From positions 61,210-125,209 of the forward strand of contig JAIXWI010000033.1 of NCBI GenBank assembly GCA_027491355.1: a DNA stretch of 64,000 bases, written 5' to 3'. The notes beneath the pieces are model-generated. The model was not told where the DNA came from. It saw only the letters and a program-made list of their open reading frames with translations, and did no database searches. Positions 36,985 to 46,435 of the stretch are shown one piece after another (positions within the stretch are counted from its first letter, which is position 1; each line of letters opens with the position of its first letter). A program made the translations under genes and the position numbers. This DNA comes from Bacteroidota bacterium. Its GTDB lineage: Bacteria > Bacteroidota > Bacteroidia > UKL13-3.

Positions 36985-38421
36985 ATGATTGAAGTAAAAT
37001 CTATTAAATCTTTGGCAAAAAAATGCCACAGCCTATACTTAGTTGACAACAAAACTGATTTCAAAAAAATTGGATTGACGCCTGAAAGTGTCAAATTGAT
37101 ACAAACCTATTTTGCAGACAAAACTTATTTTGTTTGCATAACTCTTTTGACAGATAAGTTTTATTTTCAGCACAAAGATGGCCTCAGCTCTGACAAAAAT
37201 GAACGCACAGAAGAGTTGCGTTGTTTGGGAAATAAATTAACCAATCTGTTGAACAGTGACAAACAAACTCAAGTTCAAATTTCTGGATTTGAAGCAATTG
37301 ATGCAATGGCGTTTGCAGAAGGCCTCCTACTGAGTAATTACCAATTCCTTAAGTACAAAACCAAAGAAAATAAGCCAAACTCAATTAAACAATTGCACAT
37401 ACATACCCAACAAAATATTCAGTCGGCCATTTCAAATTTGCACAGTGTATGCGAAGCTGTATACATGGCCAGAGATTTGGTGAATGAACCCCAATCTTAT
37501 TTGTCTGCAACTAAACTTGCAGAGGAAATTGCCAAAATGGGTAAAAAGTCAGGATTCAAAGTATCTGTTTTGAATAAATCTCAAATTCAAACACTAAAAA
37601 TGGGCGGTTTGTTGGCTGTAAACAAAGGCAGTAAAACCCCGCCAACATTTACAATTGCTGAATACAAACCTGCAAAACCAATTAATAAAAAGCCTGTTGT
37701 ATTAGTAGGGAAAGGTGTTGTTTACGACACTGGAGGCTTGAGTTTAAAACCAACCAGTGGCATGGATACCATGAAATGTGACATGGCAGGAGCAGCAGCT
37801 GTAGGTACCGCCATGTATGCCATTGCAAAAGCAAAGTTAAATGTACATGTCATAGCATTGGTTCCAGCTACAGACAACAGACCTGGCGAAAATGCCTATA
37901 CACCTGGAGATGTCATTCACATGTATGATGGGCAAACAGTAGAGGTTTTGAATACTGACGCTGAAGGCCGAATGATTTTGGCAGACGCTTTGGCTTATGC
38001 TAAAAAATACAAACCAGAATTGGTACTGGATTTTGCTACTTTAACTGGTGCAGCCGCCGCCGCCATTGGCCAATATGGCATTGTATGCATGGGAAATGCT
38101 CCAGATAAAACCAAAGAAAAACTCAAACAAAGTGGCAACAATGTACGTGAGCGCTTGGTTGAATTTCCTTTTTGGGACGACTACGGTAAACTGATTAAAA
38201 GTGATATTGCCGATTTAAAAAACATTGGAGGTCCAATAGGTGGAGCCATTACTGCAGGCAAATTCTTAGCACATTTTACTGACTATGATTGGATGCATTT
38301 TGACATTGCCGGCCCTGCATTTTTATCTTCAACAGATACATACAGAGGAAAAAATGGAACTGGTGTAGGTGTACGTTTGATTTTCGATTTTATCCAAAAC
38401 TATGTAAGCCCCAAAAAATAA
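36985..38421 (+). CDS. pepA: Leucyl aminopeptidase (family M17)
   Basis: A 478-residue M17 enzyme: an N-terminal divergent macro-like domain (about 1-140) and the conserved catalytic domain. The signature NTDAEGRMILADAL lies near residues 323-336 with the metal ligands in GVVYDTGGLSLKPTSGMD and KCDMAGAA. It removes N-terminal residues from peptides, a step of peptide recycling. It ends at 38421, sharing one nt with pdxA (TAATG). Confidence 0.95.
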   Translation: MIEVKSIKSLAKKCHSLYLVDNKTDFKKIGLTPESVKLIQTYFADKTYFVCITLLTDKFYFQHKDGLSSDKNERTEELRCLGNKLTNLLNSDKQTQVQISGFEAIDAMAFAEGLLLSNYQFLKYKTKENKPNSIKQLHIHTQQNIQSAISNLHSVCEAVYMARDLVNEPQSYLSATKLAEEIAKMGKKSGFKVSVLNKSQIQTLKMGGLLAVNKGSKTPPTFTIAEYKPAKPINKKPVVLVGKGVVYDTGGLSLKPTSGMDTMKCDMAGAAAVGTAMYAIAKAKLNVHVIALVPATDNRPGENAYTPGDVIHMYDGQTVEVLNTDAEGRMILADALAYAKKYKPELVLDFATLTGAAAAAIGQYGIVCMGNAPDKTKEKLKQSGNNVRERLVEFPFWDDYGKLIKSDIADLKNIGGPIGGAITAGKFLAHFTDYDWMHFDIAGPAFLSSTDTYRGKNGTGVGVRLIFDFIQNYVSPKK

Positions 38422-39488
38422 TGAGTAAACTACCTATCATTGGAATCAGTATTGGCGATATCAATAGCATTTCGGTTGAGGTTATTTTAAAGACACTTCA
38501 AGACAATAGAATTTTAAATTATTGTACCCCCTTGGTATATGGCTCTCCCAAAACTATCTCATTTTGGAAGAAACAATTAAACTTGGCTGAATTAAATTTC
38601 CACCAAATACAAACGCTCGACCAATTACATCCTAAAAAGAACAATTTAAAAATAGTTTGGGATGAAGAAGTTGATATAAAACCAGGTGAGGCAAATGAAA
38701 CGGGCGGAAAATATGCATTCAAATCGTTAGCTGTTGCAACCAAAGATTTAGTGGATGGTAACATTCATGCATTGGTGACTGGACCTGTCAATAAAAACAG
38801 TATTGTTGTACCAGACAGGAAATTTGCTGGTCACACTGAATACATTGCAGAAGAATGTGGCGGTAGTCCTTTGATGATTCTTGCAAGTCAAGAACTAAAG
38901 GTTGCATTGGTAACAGGCCATATCCCAATCAATGAAATCAGCAAACAGCTTTCAAAAGAAGCCATTGTGAGTAAAATTCGTTTGTTTGCCAATAGCCTCA
39001 GAAGTGATTTTGGCATTGGCAAACCCAAAATAGCTGTGTTGGGATTGAACCCACACGCTGGAGACGGTGGATTGCTTGGAAAGGAAGAAATAGAACTGAT
39101 CATACCCGCAGTAGAAACTGTACAGCAAGAAAACAGTTGCATTTTATTTGGACCTTTTCCTGCAGATGGTTTTTTTGGAGCAGGTATGCACCACCAATAT
39201 GATGGCGTACTTGCCATGTACCACGACCAAGGGCTCATTCCATTTAAAGCAGCTGCATTTATGGATGGGGTAAATATTACTGCGGGGCTCCCTGTGGTAA
39301 GAACATCTCCTGATCATGGAACTGCTTTTGCAATTGCAGGTAAAAATGAAGCAAACCCTGCCTCATTCAGAAATGCCATCTATGCAGCACTGGATATTCT
39401 AAGAAAAAGAAACATTCACAAGGAAATAACACATGAACCATTGCCTATGACTCCCTTTAAAAGAGAGCGATTTAGGATTGATTTTTAG
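38421..39488 (+). CDS. pdxA: 4-hydroxythreonine-4-phosphate dehydrogenase
   Basis: A 355-residue PdxA: motifs GISIGDINSISVEVI near the start, GPVNKNSIV, FAGHTEYIAE and GLNPHAGDGG, and the metal ligands in MYHDQGLIPFK and TSPDHGTAF. The enzyme oxidises 4-phosphohydroxy-L-threonine in the DXP-dependent pyridoxal-phosphate pathway; pdxJ lies 9 kb away. It is coupled to pepA by a 1-nt overlap. Confidence 0.95.
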   Translation: MSKLPIIGISIGDINSISVEVILKTLQDNRILNYCTPLVYGSPKTISFWKKQLNLAELNFHQIQTLDQLHPKKNNLKIVWDEEVDIKPGEANETGGKYAFKSLAVATKDLVDGNIHALVTGPVNKNSIVVPDRKFAGHTEYIAEECGGSPLMILASQELKVALVTGHIPINEISKQLSKEAIVSKIRLFANSLRSDFGIGKPKIAVLGLNPHAGDGGLLGKEEIELIIPAVETVQQENSCILFGPFPADGFFGAGMHHQYDGVLAMYHDQGLIPFKAAAFMDGVNITAGLPVVRTSPDHGTAFAIAGKNEANPASFRNAIYAALDILRKRNIHKEITHEPLPMTPFKRERFRIDF

Positions 39489-39556
39489 AAAAATTACATT
39501 TAACAATCTGACTATCAATAAAAAGCAAAAAGTTCTACTTTTTTGTAACATTTCCG

Positions 39557-39564
39557 TATTTTTG
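39557..39564 (+). promoter_or_regulatory. Candidate -7 element of the DUF177 gene
   Basis: TATTTTTG matches TAnnTTTG. The ATG at 39577 starts 12 nt after it, which leaves a leader of fewer than about ten nt. No clear -33 box is seen. Confidence 0.45.
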
Positions 39565-39576
39565 TAGGCTAGAAAA

Positions 39577-40095
39577 ATGGGTTTGGGGTCTAAGGCATAT
39601 ACAATTGAATTCAATAAACTTCAACATGGGTTGAACAAAGATGAATTTATATTGGACCAAACGTTCATGGAAGCATTTGAATTTTCACCTGTCAAAGCAA
39701 TTTCGGTTACTGCAGCAGTTGAAATAGACAAATCTGAAAACATGTACGGCATTGAAATAGCGCTAAAAGGCTGCGCATCTGTAAGTTGCGACAACTGTTT
39801 GGTTTCAATTGAATTGCCTGTTCACCAAAATTTCAGCTTTCTCATTAAAATGAGTGAAGCCAATAATTTTGACAACCCGGACATGATCTATCTCAATCGA
39901 AATGAAATTGGATATGATTTGAAACAATACCTTTACGAGAGTGTATTGCTTTCACTGCCAACTAAAAGAGATTGTGATGGTTTACCCGAACCAAAACCAT
40001 GTGACAAAACTGTACTTAACAAGTTCAGTGACAACAATGAAGACGATGAAAATGTTGACCCTAGATGGGACAAACTAAAAGATATATTAAAATAA
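39577..40095 (+). CDS. DUF177 (YceD-like) protein preceding L32
   Basis: A 172-residue protein of the DUF177/YceD group, which is usually encoded just before rpmF. It has a Cys pair (ASVSCDNCLVSIELP, about 68-71) and an acidic C-terminus (DNNEDDENVDPRWDKLKDILK). In plants and bacteria this family is tied to 23S rRNA or L32 accumulation. It is 21 nt before rpmF. Confidence 0.85.
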   Translation: MGLGSKAYTIEFNKLQHGLNKDEFILDQTFMEAFEFSPVKAISVTAAVEIDKSENMYGIEIALKGCASVSCDNCLVSIELPVHQNFSFLIKMSEANNFDNPDMIYLNRNEIGYDLKQYLYESVLLSLPTKRDCDGLPEPKPCDKTVLNKFSDNNEDDENVDPRWDKLKDILK

Positions 40096-40101
40096 ATTAA
40101 T

Positions 40102-40107
40102 AAGGAG
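40102..40107 (+). promoter_or_regulatory. Strong Shine-Dalgarno site of rpmF
   Basis: AAGGAG ends 9 nt before the rpmF ATG. Such a full Shine-Dalgarno match is rare in this window, where most starts have none. Confidence 0.75.
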
Positions 40108-40116
40108 AAATAGACT

Positions 40117-40302
40117 ATGCCTAATCCAAAACGAAAAATCTCGAACTCACGCCGTGACAAACGTAGAACACATTACAAAGGTGCAACGCCAACGCTTACA
40201 GTAGAAGCAGCATCTGGTGAAACTCATTTGCGCCACAGAGTAACTGCGAACGGTTACTACAAGGGCAAATTGGCTTTCCCTGAAATGAAAAAAGATATTT
40301 AA
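40117..40302 (+). CDS. rpmF: 50S ribosomal protein L32
   Basis: A 61-residue L32 with the typical start [21 protein letters not shown] and a C-terminal GYYKGKL. It has no Cys, so it is the zinc-free form. It lies between DUF177 and plsX, the classic rpmF-plsX-fabH order that ties ribosome and fatty-acid synthesis. Confidence 0.95.
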   Translation: MPNPKRKISNSRRDKRRTHYKGATPTLTVEAASGETHLRHRVTANGYYKGKLAFPEMKKDI

Positions 40303-40329
40303 GCTTTCTTAAGCACTAAGTGCACGCAT

Positions 40330-41286
40330 ATGAAAATTGGTTTTGACATCATGGGGGGAGATTATGCCCCAAAAGAAGCAATTGCTGGTGCAATACAAGC
40401 CAACAAAGAATTGGCTGGAACTGCTCGTATCGTTCTTTTTGGAGACAAAGATCAGGCCATCGCATTGCTTCAGGAACACGGCGCAGCTTTGAGTGATTTT
40501 GATTTTGTTCATACCACTGAAGTAATCAGTATGGGTGAGCACCCTACAAAAGCTATTTCTCAAAAGAAAGATTCAAGTATTTCTGTTGGTTTTGGCATGT
40601 TGGCTCAAAAACAAATTGATGCATTTGTGAGTGCAGGGAATACCGGAGCCATGTTAGTTGGTTCAATGTTTTCTGTAAAACCAATTGAAGGAGTAATCAG
40701 ACCAAGCATCACATCAATTGTTCCAAAACTGAATGGCAAATTCGGAGTAGTTCTTGACGTTGGAGCCAACGCTGATTGTAAACCTGATGTGCTATTTCAA
40801 TTTGGAATTCTAGGTTCATTGATGATGAAGCATGTTTATGGAGTTGAAAACCCAAGAGTAGCATTGTTGAGCATTGGTGAAGAAAAAGAAAAAGGAAATT
40901 TAGTTACCATTGCTGCTCATCAAATGATGGCAGAAACAACTGCATTCAACTTTATTGGAAATGTAGAAGGTCGCGATTTCCTATCGGACAAAGCGGATGT
41001 AATTGTTTGTGATGGATTTACAGGTAATGTAGTACTCAAAACATTAGAATCTGTTTATTATGTTATGAAGAAAAGAGGCGTAGAAGATGAATTCATAAAC
41101 AGATTCAACTATGAAAATTATGGAGGCACACCAATACTTGGTGTCAATGCTCCAGTAATTATAGGTCATGGAATTTCAAACGCAAAAGCTTTCAAAAACA
41201 TGATACTTTCTGCCAAAGAAGTTCAAAATTCAGACTTGGTAAATATTATTAAAACCTCTTTTAAAAGTGTTGTCCTCCCAGTTTAA
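40330..41286 (+). CDS. plsX: Phosphate acyltransferase PlsX
   Basis: A 318-residue PlsX that makes acyl-phosphate from acyl-ACP for phosphatidic acid synthesis. It has the family start KIGFDIMGGDYAPKEAI and the later VDAFVSAGNTGAML-like and VCDGFTGNVVLKTLES motifs. It precedes fabH by 3 nt. Confidence 0.95.
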   Translation: MKIGFDIMGGDYAPKEAIAGAIQANKELAGTARIVLFGDKDQAIALLQEHGAALSDFDFVHTTEVISMGEHPTKAISQKKDSSISVGFGMLAQKQIDAFVSAGNTGAMLVGSMFSVKPIEGVIRPSITSIVPKLNGKFGVVLDVGANADCKPDVLFQFGILGSLMMKHVYGVENPRVALLSIGEEKEKGNLVTIAAHQMMAETTAFNFIGNVEGRDFLSDKADVIVCDGFTGNVVLKTLESVYYVMKKRGVEDEFINRFNYENYGGTPILGVNAPVIIGHGISNAKAFKNMILSAKEVQNSDLVNIIKTSFKSVVLPV

Positions 41287-41289
41287 AAA

Positions 41290-42288
41290 ATGAGTAAAAT
41301 CACTGCTGCAATAACAGCCGTAAATGGCTATGTTCCACCAACTGTCCTGTCTAATAAAGACTTAGAAAGAATGGTGGACACCAACGACGAATGGATTCTA
41401 AGCAGAACCGGAATCAAAGAAAGAAGGATTTTGAAAGAGCCCGGAATGGCTACCTCAGACATGGCTGTTGAGGCCGTGAATGGATTACTCAAAAAAAGAG
41501 GCATAACTGCAGAAGAAATTGATTTGATCATTTTCGCAACTGTAACCAGTGACTTAATTTTCCCTTCCTCTGCTTGCTTATTGGCCGATAAAATTGGTGC
41601 AAAAAACGCCTTTGGATACGATTTAGCTGCAGCTTGTTCAGGTTTCCTGTTTTCATTAGAAACAGGTGCCCGTTTTATTGAAAGCGGCAAATACAAAAAA
41701 GTAATGGTTGTTGGTGGAGACAAAATGTCCTCAATCATAGATTATACCGACCGCAATACTTGCATCATTTTCGGAGATGGCTGTGGAGCAGTATTGCTTG
41801 AACCAAATGAAGATGGCTATGGCATCATCGATTCAGTTTTAAAAATTGATGGACATGGTCGTCATTTTCTTCATCAAAAAGCTGGTGGTTCATTGAAACC
41901 ACCTACTCACGAAACAGTTGATGCTAAAGAACATTTTGTATTCCAAGATGGGAAAACTGTTTTCAAATTTGCTGTAACCGGAATGGCTGATGTTTCTGCT
42001 CAAATTATGGAGAGGAATCATTTAACTGCTGACGATATAGCTTGGTTGGTACCACACCAAGCCAATTTAAGAATTATAGATGCTACAGCCGAAAGAATGG
42101 GCCTAGGCAAAGAAAAGGTAATGATCAACATTGACCACTTTGGCAATACAACGAATGGCACATTGCCGCTATGTTTATGGGAATGGGAATCAAAACTTAA
42201 AAAAGGAGACAATTTAGTACTAGCTGCTTTTGGAGGTGGATTCACATGGGGTGCCATTTATATCAAATGGGCCTATGACGGGAATTAA
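41290..42288 (+). CDS. fabH: Beta-ketoacyl-ACP synthase III
   Basis: A 332-residue FabH. The catalytic triad is C116 in AAACSGF, H256 in VPHQANLRI and N286 in GNTTNGT. It condenses acetyl-CoA with malonyl-ACP to start fatty-acid chains. It follows plsX by 3 nt. Confidence 0.95.
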   Translation: MSKITAAITAVNGYVPPTVLSNKDLERMVDTNDEWILSRTGIKERRILKEPGMATSDMAVEAVNGLLKKRGITAEEIDLIIFATVTSDLIFPSSACLLADKIGAKNAFGYDLAAACSGFLFSLETGARFIESGKYKKVMVVGGDKMSSIIDYTDRNTCIIFGDGCGAVLLEPNEDGYGIIDSVLKIDGHGRHFLHQKAGGSLKPPTHETVDAKEHFVFQDGKTVFKFAVTGMADVSAQIMERNHLTADDIAWLVPHQANLRIIDATAERMGLGKEKVMINIDHFGNTTNGTLPLCLWEWESKLKKGDNLVLAAFGGGFTWGAIYIKWAYDGN

Positions 42289-42325
42289 AATTTTCTCACA
42301 AAAAACAATTCAAACATTTTTTTTA

Positions 42326-42333
42326 TAATTTTG
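42326..42333 (+). promoter_or_regulatory. Candidate -7 element of accB
   Basis: TAATTTTG (TAnnTTTG) with 20 nt to the accB ATG at 42354; the fabH stop is 38 nt upstream, so accB-accC may have its own promoter. Confidence 0.45.
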
Positions 42334-42353
42334 ACCTTCTTAATCATTCATTT

Positions 42354-42848
42354 ATGGAATTAAAAGAAATCAAGGAACTAATTAAATTAGTTTCTGATGC
42401 AGGTGTAACTGAAGTAGAAGTTGAACGTGGAGATTTTAAAATCTCTATCAAAAAGACTGACGATAAAGTAACCTATGTGCAACAAGCTCCAATGGTAACT
42501 TCAGTTGCTATGACTGAACAAGCCAGACCAGCTCAAGTTTCAGCTCCAATTAACACTGAAAAACTAGAGGCTCCTGCTGCCAAAACCGAGAGTATCAATG
42601 GCAATTTCATTACCATCAAATCGCCAATGATTGGAACTTATTACAAATCACCCGCACCAGACAAACCAAACTTTGTTCAAATTGGTGATGAAATCAAAGT
42701 TGGACAGGTTTTATGTATCGTTGAAGCAATGAAACTTTTCAACGAAATAGAATCGGAAGTTGCTGGTAGAATTGTGAAAATATTGGTAGAAAATGCTTCC
42801 CCAGTTGAGTATGATCAACCTTTGTTTTTAGTTGAGCCAATTAAATAA
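42354..42848 (+). CDS. accB: Acetyl-CoA carboxylase biotin carboxyl carrier protein
   Basis: A 164-residue BCCP: a helical N-terminus, a Pro/Ala-rich linker (about 45-80) and a C-terminal lipoyl-like domain. K127 in VEAMKLFNE is the biotinylation site. It carries CO2 from AccC to the carboxyltransferase. Next gene is accC, 51 nt later. Confidence 0.96.
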   Translation: MELKEIKELIKLVSDAGVTEVEVERGDFKISIKKTDDKVTYVQQAPMVTSVAMTEQARPAQVSAPINTEKLEAPAAKTESINGNFITIKSPMIGTYYKSPAPDKPNFVQIGDEIKVGQVLCIVEAMKLFNEIESEVAGRIVKILVENASPVEYDQPLFLVEPIK

Positions 42849-42899
42849 TTGGCCCTTTATTTCAAGTTGGGTTAAAATTTCCGTTCAAACAAAAACATC

Positions 42900-44246
42900 A
42901 TGTTTAAAAAAATACTGATTGCGAATCGGGGCGAAATTGCGCTGAGGATCATTCGAACTGCAAAAGAAATGGGCATCAAAACAGTTGCTGTTTATTCAAC
43001 TGCTGACAGAGATAGCTTACATGTTCGTTTTGCTGACGAGGCCGTTTGTATTGGCCCTCCGCCATCACCACAATCTTATTTAAATATTGCCAATATCATT
43101 GCTGCTGCTGAAATTACCAACGCAGATGCTATTCACCCAGGCTATGGTTTCTTATCTGAAAATGCTAAATTTTCGCAAGTATGTAAAGACCATGGCATCA
43201 AATTTATTGGTGCCTCTCCAGAAATGATCAATGCGATGGGCGATAAAGCCAGCGCAAAAGATACCATGAAGCAAGCAGGGGTTCCTGTTATTCCAGGTTC
43301 TGAAGGATTATTGTCTGGACCAGAGGAAGGGAGAGCGCTCGCCAAAGAAATTGGCTATCCGGTAATCATCAAAGCAACTGCCGGTGGGGGTGGAAGAGGA
43401 ATGCGCATTATCTGGAAAGATGAAGAATTTGAAAAACATTGGGACAGTGCCCGTCAAGAAGCAGCTGCTGCTTTTGGAAACGATGGTATCTACATGGAAA
43501 AATATGTAGAAGAACCAAGACATATAGAAATTCAACTAGCTGGAGACCAATATGGCAATGTTTGTCATTTGAGTGAAAGAGATTGTTCCATCCAAAGAAG
43601 ACATCAAAAATTGGTAGAAGAAAGCCCTTCTCCATTTATTGACGAAGAACTTAGAGAAAAAATGGGTGCAGCAGCAATTGCTGGAGCTTCTGCAATTAAA
43701 TATGAAGGTTTAGGAACCATTGAATTCTTGGTTGACAAGCACAAGAACTTCTATTTCATGGAAATGAATACCCGTATCCAGGTAGAACATCCAGTAACTG
43801 AAGAAGTGATTAATTTTGATTTGGTTAAAGAGCAAATATTAATTGCTGCAGGTGTTCCAATAAGTGGTAGAAACTACTACCCAATCAAGCACTCTATTGA
43901 AGTTCGTATCAACGCAGAAGATCCTTACAATAATTTTAGACCTACACCGGGCAAAATTGAATATTTGCACAAACCAGGTGGACATGGTGTTCGCGTAGAT
44001 ACGCATATCTATGCTGGCTATACCATTCCTTCCAATTACGACTCCATGATTGCCAAAATGATTGTAAGCGCTCAAACCAGAGAAGAAGCAATCATTAAAA
44101 TGGAAAGAGCCTTGGGTGAATTTATCATAGAAGGACCTGGTCTTAAAACAACCATTCCATTACAAATAAAATTAATGCAAAATGAAGACTTCAAAAAAGG
44201 CAATTTTACAACAGCCTTTATGAATACATTCGACATCAATAAATAA
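42900..44246 (+). CDS. accC: Acetyl-CoA carboxylase biotin carboxylase subunit
   Basis: A 448-residue AccC with [15 protein letters not shown] start, the ATP-grasp loop [12 protein letters not shown] and the catalytic [14 protein letters not shown] block (biotin and Mg sites). It carboxylates biotin on AccB using ATP and bicarbonate. A strong terminator follows. Confidence 0.97.
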   Translation: MFKKILIANRGEIALRIIRTAKEMGIKTVAVYSTADRDSLHVRFADEAVCIGPPPSPQSYLNIANIIAAAEITNADAIHPGYGFLSENAKFSQVCKDHGIKFIGASPEMINAMGDKASAKDTMKQAGVPVIPGSEGLLSGPEEGRALAKEIGYPVIIKATAGGGGRGMRIIWKDEEFEKHWDSARQEAAAAFGNDGIYMEKYVEEPRHIEIQLAGDQYGNVCHLSERDCSIQRRHQKLVEESPSPFIDEELREKMGAAAIAGASAIKYEGLGTIEFLVDKHKNFYFMEMNTRIQVEHPVTEEVINFDLVKEQILIAAGVPISGRNYYPIKHSIEVRINAEDPYNNFRPTPGKIEYLHKPGGHGVRVDTHIYAGYTIPSNYDSMIAKMIVSAQTREEAIIKMERALGEFIIEGPGLKTTIPLQIKLMQNEDFKKGNFTTAFMNTFDINK

Positions 44247-44251
44247 TTTAT

Positions 44252-44277
44252 AAAAGCCCCGAAAGGGGCTTTTTTTT
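44252..44277 (+). terminator. Intrinsic terminator after accC
   Basis: A 9-bp stem (44252-44260 with 44265-44273) with a GAAA loop and a T-run to 44277. It is six nt after accC and closes the plsX-fabH-acc region. Confidence 0.92.
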
Positions 44278-44288
44278 AATCATAAAAA

Positions 44289-44534
44289 ATGGAACTACTT
44301 CCTTTATTACTATTGCACCCTCCCATTTCAGGTTATTATGCAAAATCAAAGGGGCACTCATTTTGGTTCTGGTTTGTAATGGGGCTTTTGCTTCCTGTCA
44401 TCTCAAATGTGATCCTTTATTTCCTTAAAGATAAACCCCAGTCAATTGTAATTGACAATGTGCCAATTTTTGAACAAAAAGATAAAATATTGTACAGCAA
44501 ACCAGGCTTTGAGTATCGGCCTAAAAACAAATAA
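44289..44534 (+). CDS. Small hypothetical membrane protein
   Basis: An 81-residue protein with one strong membrane helix (about 26-46, FWFWFVMGLLLPVISNVILYF) and a hydrophobic N-terminal stretch that may be a second. The charged tail holds no motif I recognise. It begins 12 nt after the terminator and 1 nt before the next gene, so it leads a three-gene plus-strand run with a thioredoxin-like and a heme/copper protein. Confidence 0.7.
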   Translation: MELLPLLLLHPPISGYYAKSKGHSFWFWFVMGLLLPVISNVILYFLKDKPQSIVIDNVPIFEQKDKILYSKPGFEYRPKNK

Positions 44535-44535
44535 A

Positions 44536-45096
44536 ATGCAATTAAAGTACTTTCTTTTTCTTTTTGCAATTGCTGTCAATAACTGTATTTGGGCTCAAAA
44601 AAAAATTGGGTTGATTCCGCTTTATGACACAAATAACAAAACACAATTCATTCAAGTTTCAGAAAAATACAAAGCCACCGTTTTATGGTTTTTTTCGCCT
44701 GACTGCCCTTTGTGTCAACAGTACACACTTGAATTAAAAAAACTACAAAAACAATTTGGCAAACAAGTAAATTGGTATGCCATATCTGTAGGAAAAACAG
44801 CTCCAAACCAACTTAAAACATTCATTCAAACTTATGGTTTAAACATGGTTTATTTAACCGATAAGCATAAAAATCTGGTGCAAGAGTTAAAAGCAAAAAT
44901 TACTCCTGAGGTTTTTGTATTCAATAGCCAATTCAAATTAACTTACAGTGGTAGAATTGACAATTGGGCTTATGCACCCGGAAAAACAAGACCACATACA
45001 AGCATTCATGATTTAGCCATACAATTAAGTAAATTGTTAAAAGATCAAAACATACCTTATACTTCAAAAACAGCTATCGGATGTTACATAGAATAA
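44536..45096 (+). CDS. Thioredoxin-fold (TlpA/redoxin-like) exported protein
   Basis: A 186-residue protein from the ATG at 44536, immediately after the small membrane gene. A signal peptide (about 1-20, ending NCIWAQK) is followed by a redoxin fold with a CPLC motif (C57 and C60 in FSPDCPLCQQY). The following strand TPEVFVFNSQFKL is the cis-Pro loop. It lies in the periplasm and could reduce or oxidise thiols during heme or copper protein maturation. It overlaps the next gene by 16 nt. Confidence 0.83.
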   Translation: MQLKYFLFLFAIAVNNCIWAQKKIGLIPLYDTNNKTQFIQVSEKYKATVLWFFSPDCPLCQQYTLELKKLQKQFGKQVNWYAISVGKTAPNQLKTFIQTYGLNMVYLTDKHKNLVQELKAKITPEVFVFNSQFKLTYSGRIDNWAYAPGKTRPHTSIHDLAIQLSKLLKDQNIPYTSKTAIGCYIE

Positions 45097-46412
45097 TCTT
45101 TTTTCTTATCTGTATATTTTGTGTTGTTACATGTCAACAGAAAAAAACGCCAAATTTCTCAGAAGACATCGCACCCATCATTCAACAGAAATGCTTGAAA
45201 TGTCACCAGCAAAACGGAGGAGGTCCTTTCGCTTTGAGCAATTATGAAGAAATTGCATCAAAAGGCCAACTCATAGCACATGTGGTTCAGCATAAGATAA
45301 TGCCCCCATGGCCTGCAGATCCGGAATACACTCATTTTATTGGCGAATTGGCCCTAACAAATCAAGAAATTGAAACCATCCAAGAATGGGTTAAACAGGG
45401 CATGCCTCATGGAGATAGCTCAATACAATTGGTTCTCCCAAATCAGAAAAAAGAAGAAAACTCAAATTATATCCTAGTAAAAGCGCCCAAACCTTTTTTC
45501 ATAAAAGGAGACAATAAAGACCATTTTTTTGTGGCCAAGTATCCCATACAAGTGCCAGCCAACACGTACATTGAAGCCATAGAGTTTGTTCCGCATCAAG
45601 TGAAATTGGTACACCACATGAATGCACATTTAATCAACTACGCTGAAAGCAAAACATCGAATCCGTTCAAAGCACCCTTTTGGGTTGATCAAAATCAACA
45701 AGAAAGTCAACGCATTCACCAAGCCTTGAACCTTTGCTATGAAGATGGCTCCTACCCTGTATTGACACCATCTGTTTGTAATTATTTACCAGGTTCACAA
45801 TTCTCTAAATATCCGAATGGAATAGGCGGGTTTTCACTTGCCAAAAAAGCAGTGCTTTATATCAACGATATACATTTTGGACCAAGCCCAATAGATGTTA
45901 CAGACTCTTCCTATTTTAAAATTTACCTAACTAACAAAGCACCTGTCAGACCAGTAAGTGAATTCCAAATTGGAACACTCGGATTGAGTCCGGTTGTACC
46001 AAACTTGAGTGTCCCTCCAAATTGTATCAAAACTTTCAATATTGAATTTACGGTTCCTGAAGACATTTCCATTTTGAGTATTGTACCCCATATGCACCTG
46101 ATTGGAAAAAAATTCAAATCTTATGCCATCAAACCAAGTGGTGATACTGTTCGACTGGTGGCCATTCATGATTGGGATTTCAGGTGGCAATATTTTTACA
46201 GACCTCCTCATTTATTGAAATTACCTAGGGGAAGTAAAATTTATGTAGAGGCTATGTACGACAACACAGCGCAAAACCCTAATAATCCATTTTCGCCGCC
46301 CCAAACAATTAGCGACAGAAACGGCAGTATGAAAACAACGGATGAAATGTTACAGTTGATACTGACCTACGTTCCCTATAAACTTGGAGATGAAGACATC
46401 TCCAATGAGTAA
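45081..46412 (+). CDS. Cytochrome c fused to a PHM-like copper monooxygenase domain
   Basis: A 443-residue protein with a lipoprotein-like signal (Cys18 after VVT). A heme c site, CLKCH (38-42), with axial Met near MPPWP (M74), forms an N-terminal cytochrome domain. From about 150 the sequence resembles peptidylglycine alpha-hydroxylating monooxygenase: HHM (H178, H179), IHF (H265), HMH (H337, H339) and DEM (M423) match the six copper ligands in order. The enzyme would oxidise a substrate at two copper ions with electrons from the heme. Substrate unknown. It overlaps the thioredoxin-like gene by 16 nt. Confidence 0.75.
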   Translation: MLHRIIFFLICIFCVVTCQQKKTPNFSEDIAPIIQQKCLKCHQQNGGGPFALSNYEEIASKGQLIAHVVQHKIMPPWPADPEYTHFIGELALTNQEIETIQEWVKQGMPHGDSSIQLVLPNQKKEENSNYILVKAPKPFFIKGDNKDHFFVAKYPIQVPANTYIEAIEFVPHQVKLVHHMNAHLINYAESKTSNPFKAPFWVDQNQQESQRIHQALNLCYEDGSYPVLTPSVCNYLPGSQFSKYPNGIGGFSLAKKAVLYINDIHFGPSPIDVTDSSYFKIYLTNKAPVRPVSEFQIGTLGLSPVVPNLSVPPNCIKTFNIEFTVPEDISILSIVPHMHLIGKKFKSYAIKPSGDTVRLVAIHDWDFRWQYFYRPPHLLKLPRGSKIYVEAMYDNTAQNPNNPFSPPQTISDRNGSMKTTDEMLQLILTYVPYKLGDEDISNE

Positions 46413-46424
46413 GCCTTCATCTCC
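46386..46424 (+). other. Two alternative hairpins sharing one arm at a convergent gene end
   Basis: GGAGATGAAG (46386-46395) can pair with CTTCATCTCC (46415-46424) in a 10-bp stem, or its first seven bases pair with CATCTCC (46397-46403) in a short perfect stem with a 4-nt loop. The arms span the stop of the cytochrome-PHM gene. The convergent bacilliredoxin gene ends 12 nt beyond, so this probably ends both transcripts. Confidence 0.5.
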
Positions 46425-46435
46425 CAGTTTTAATC

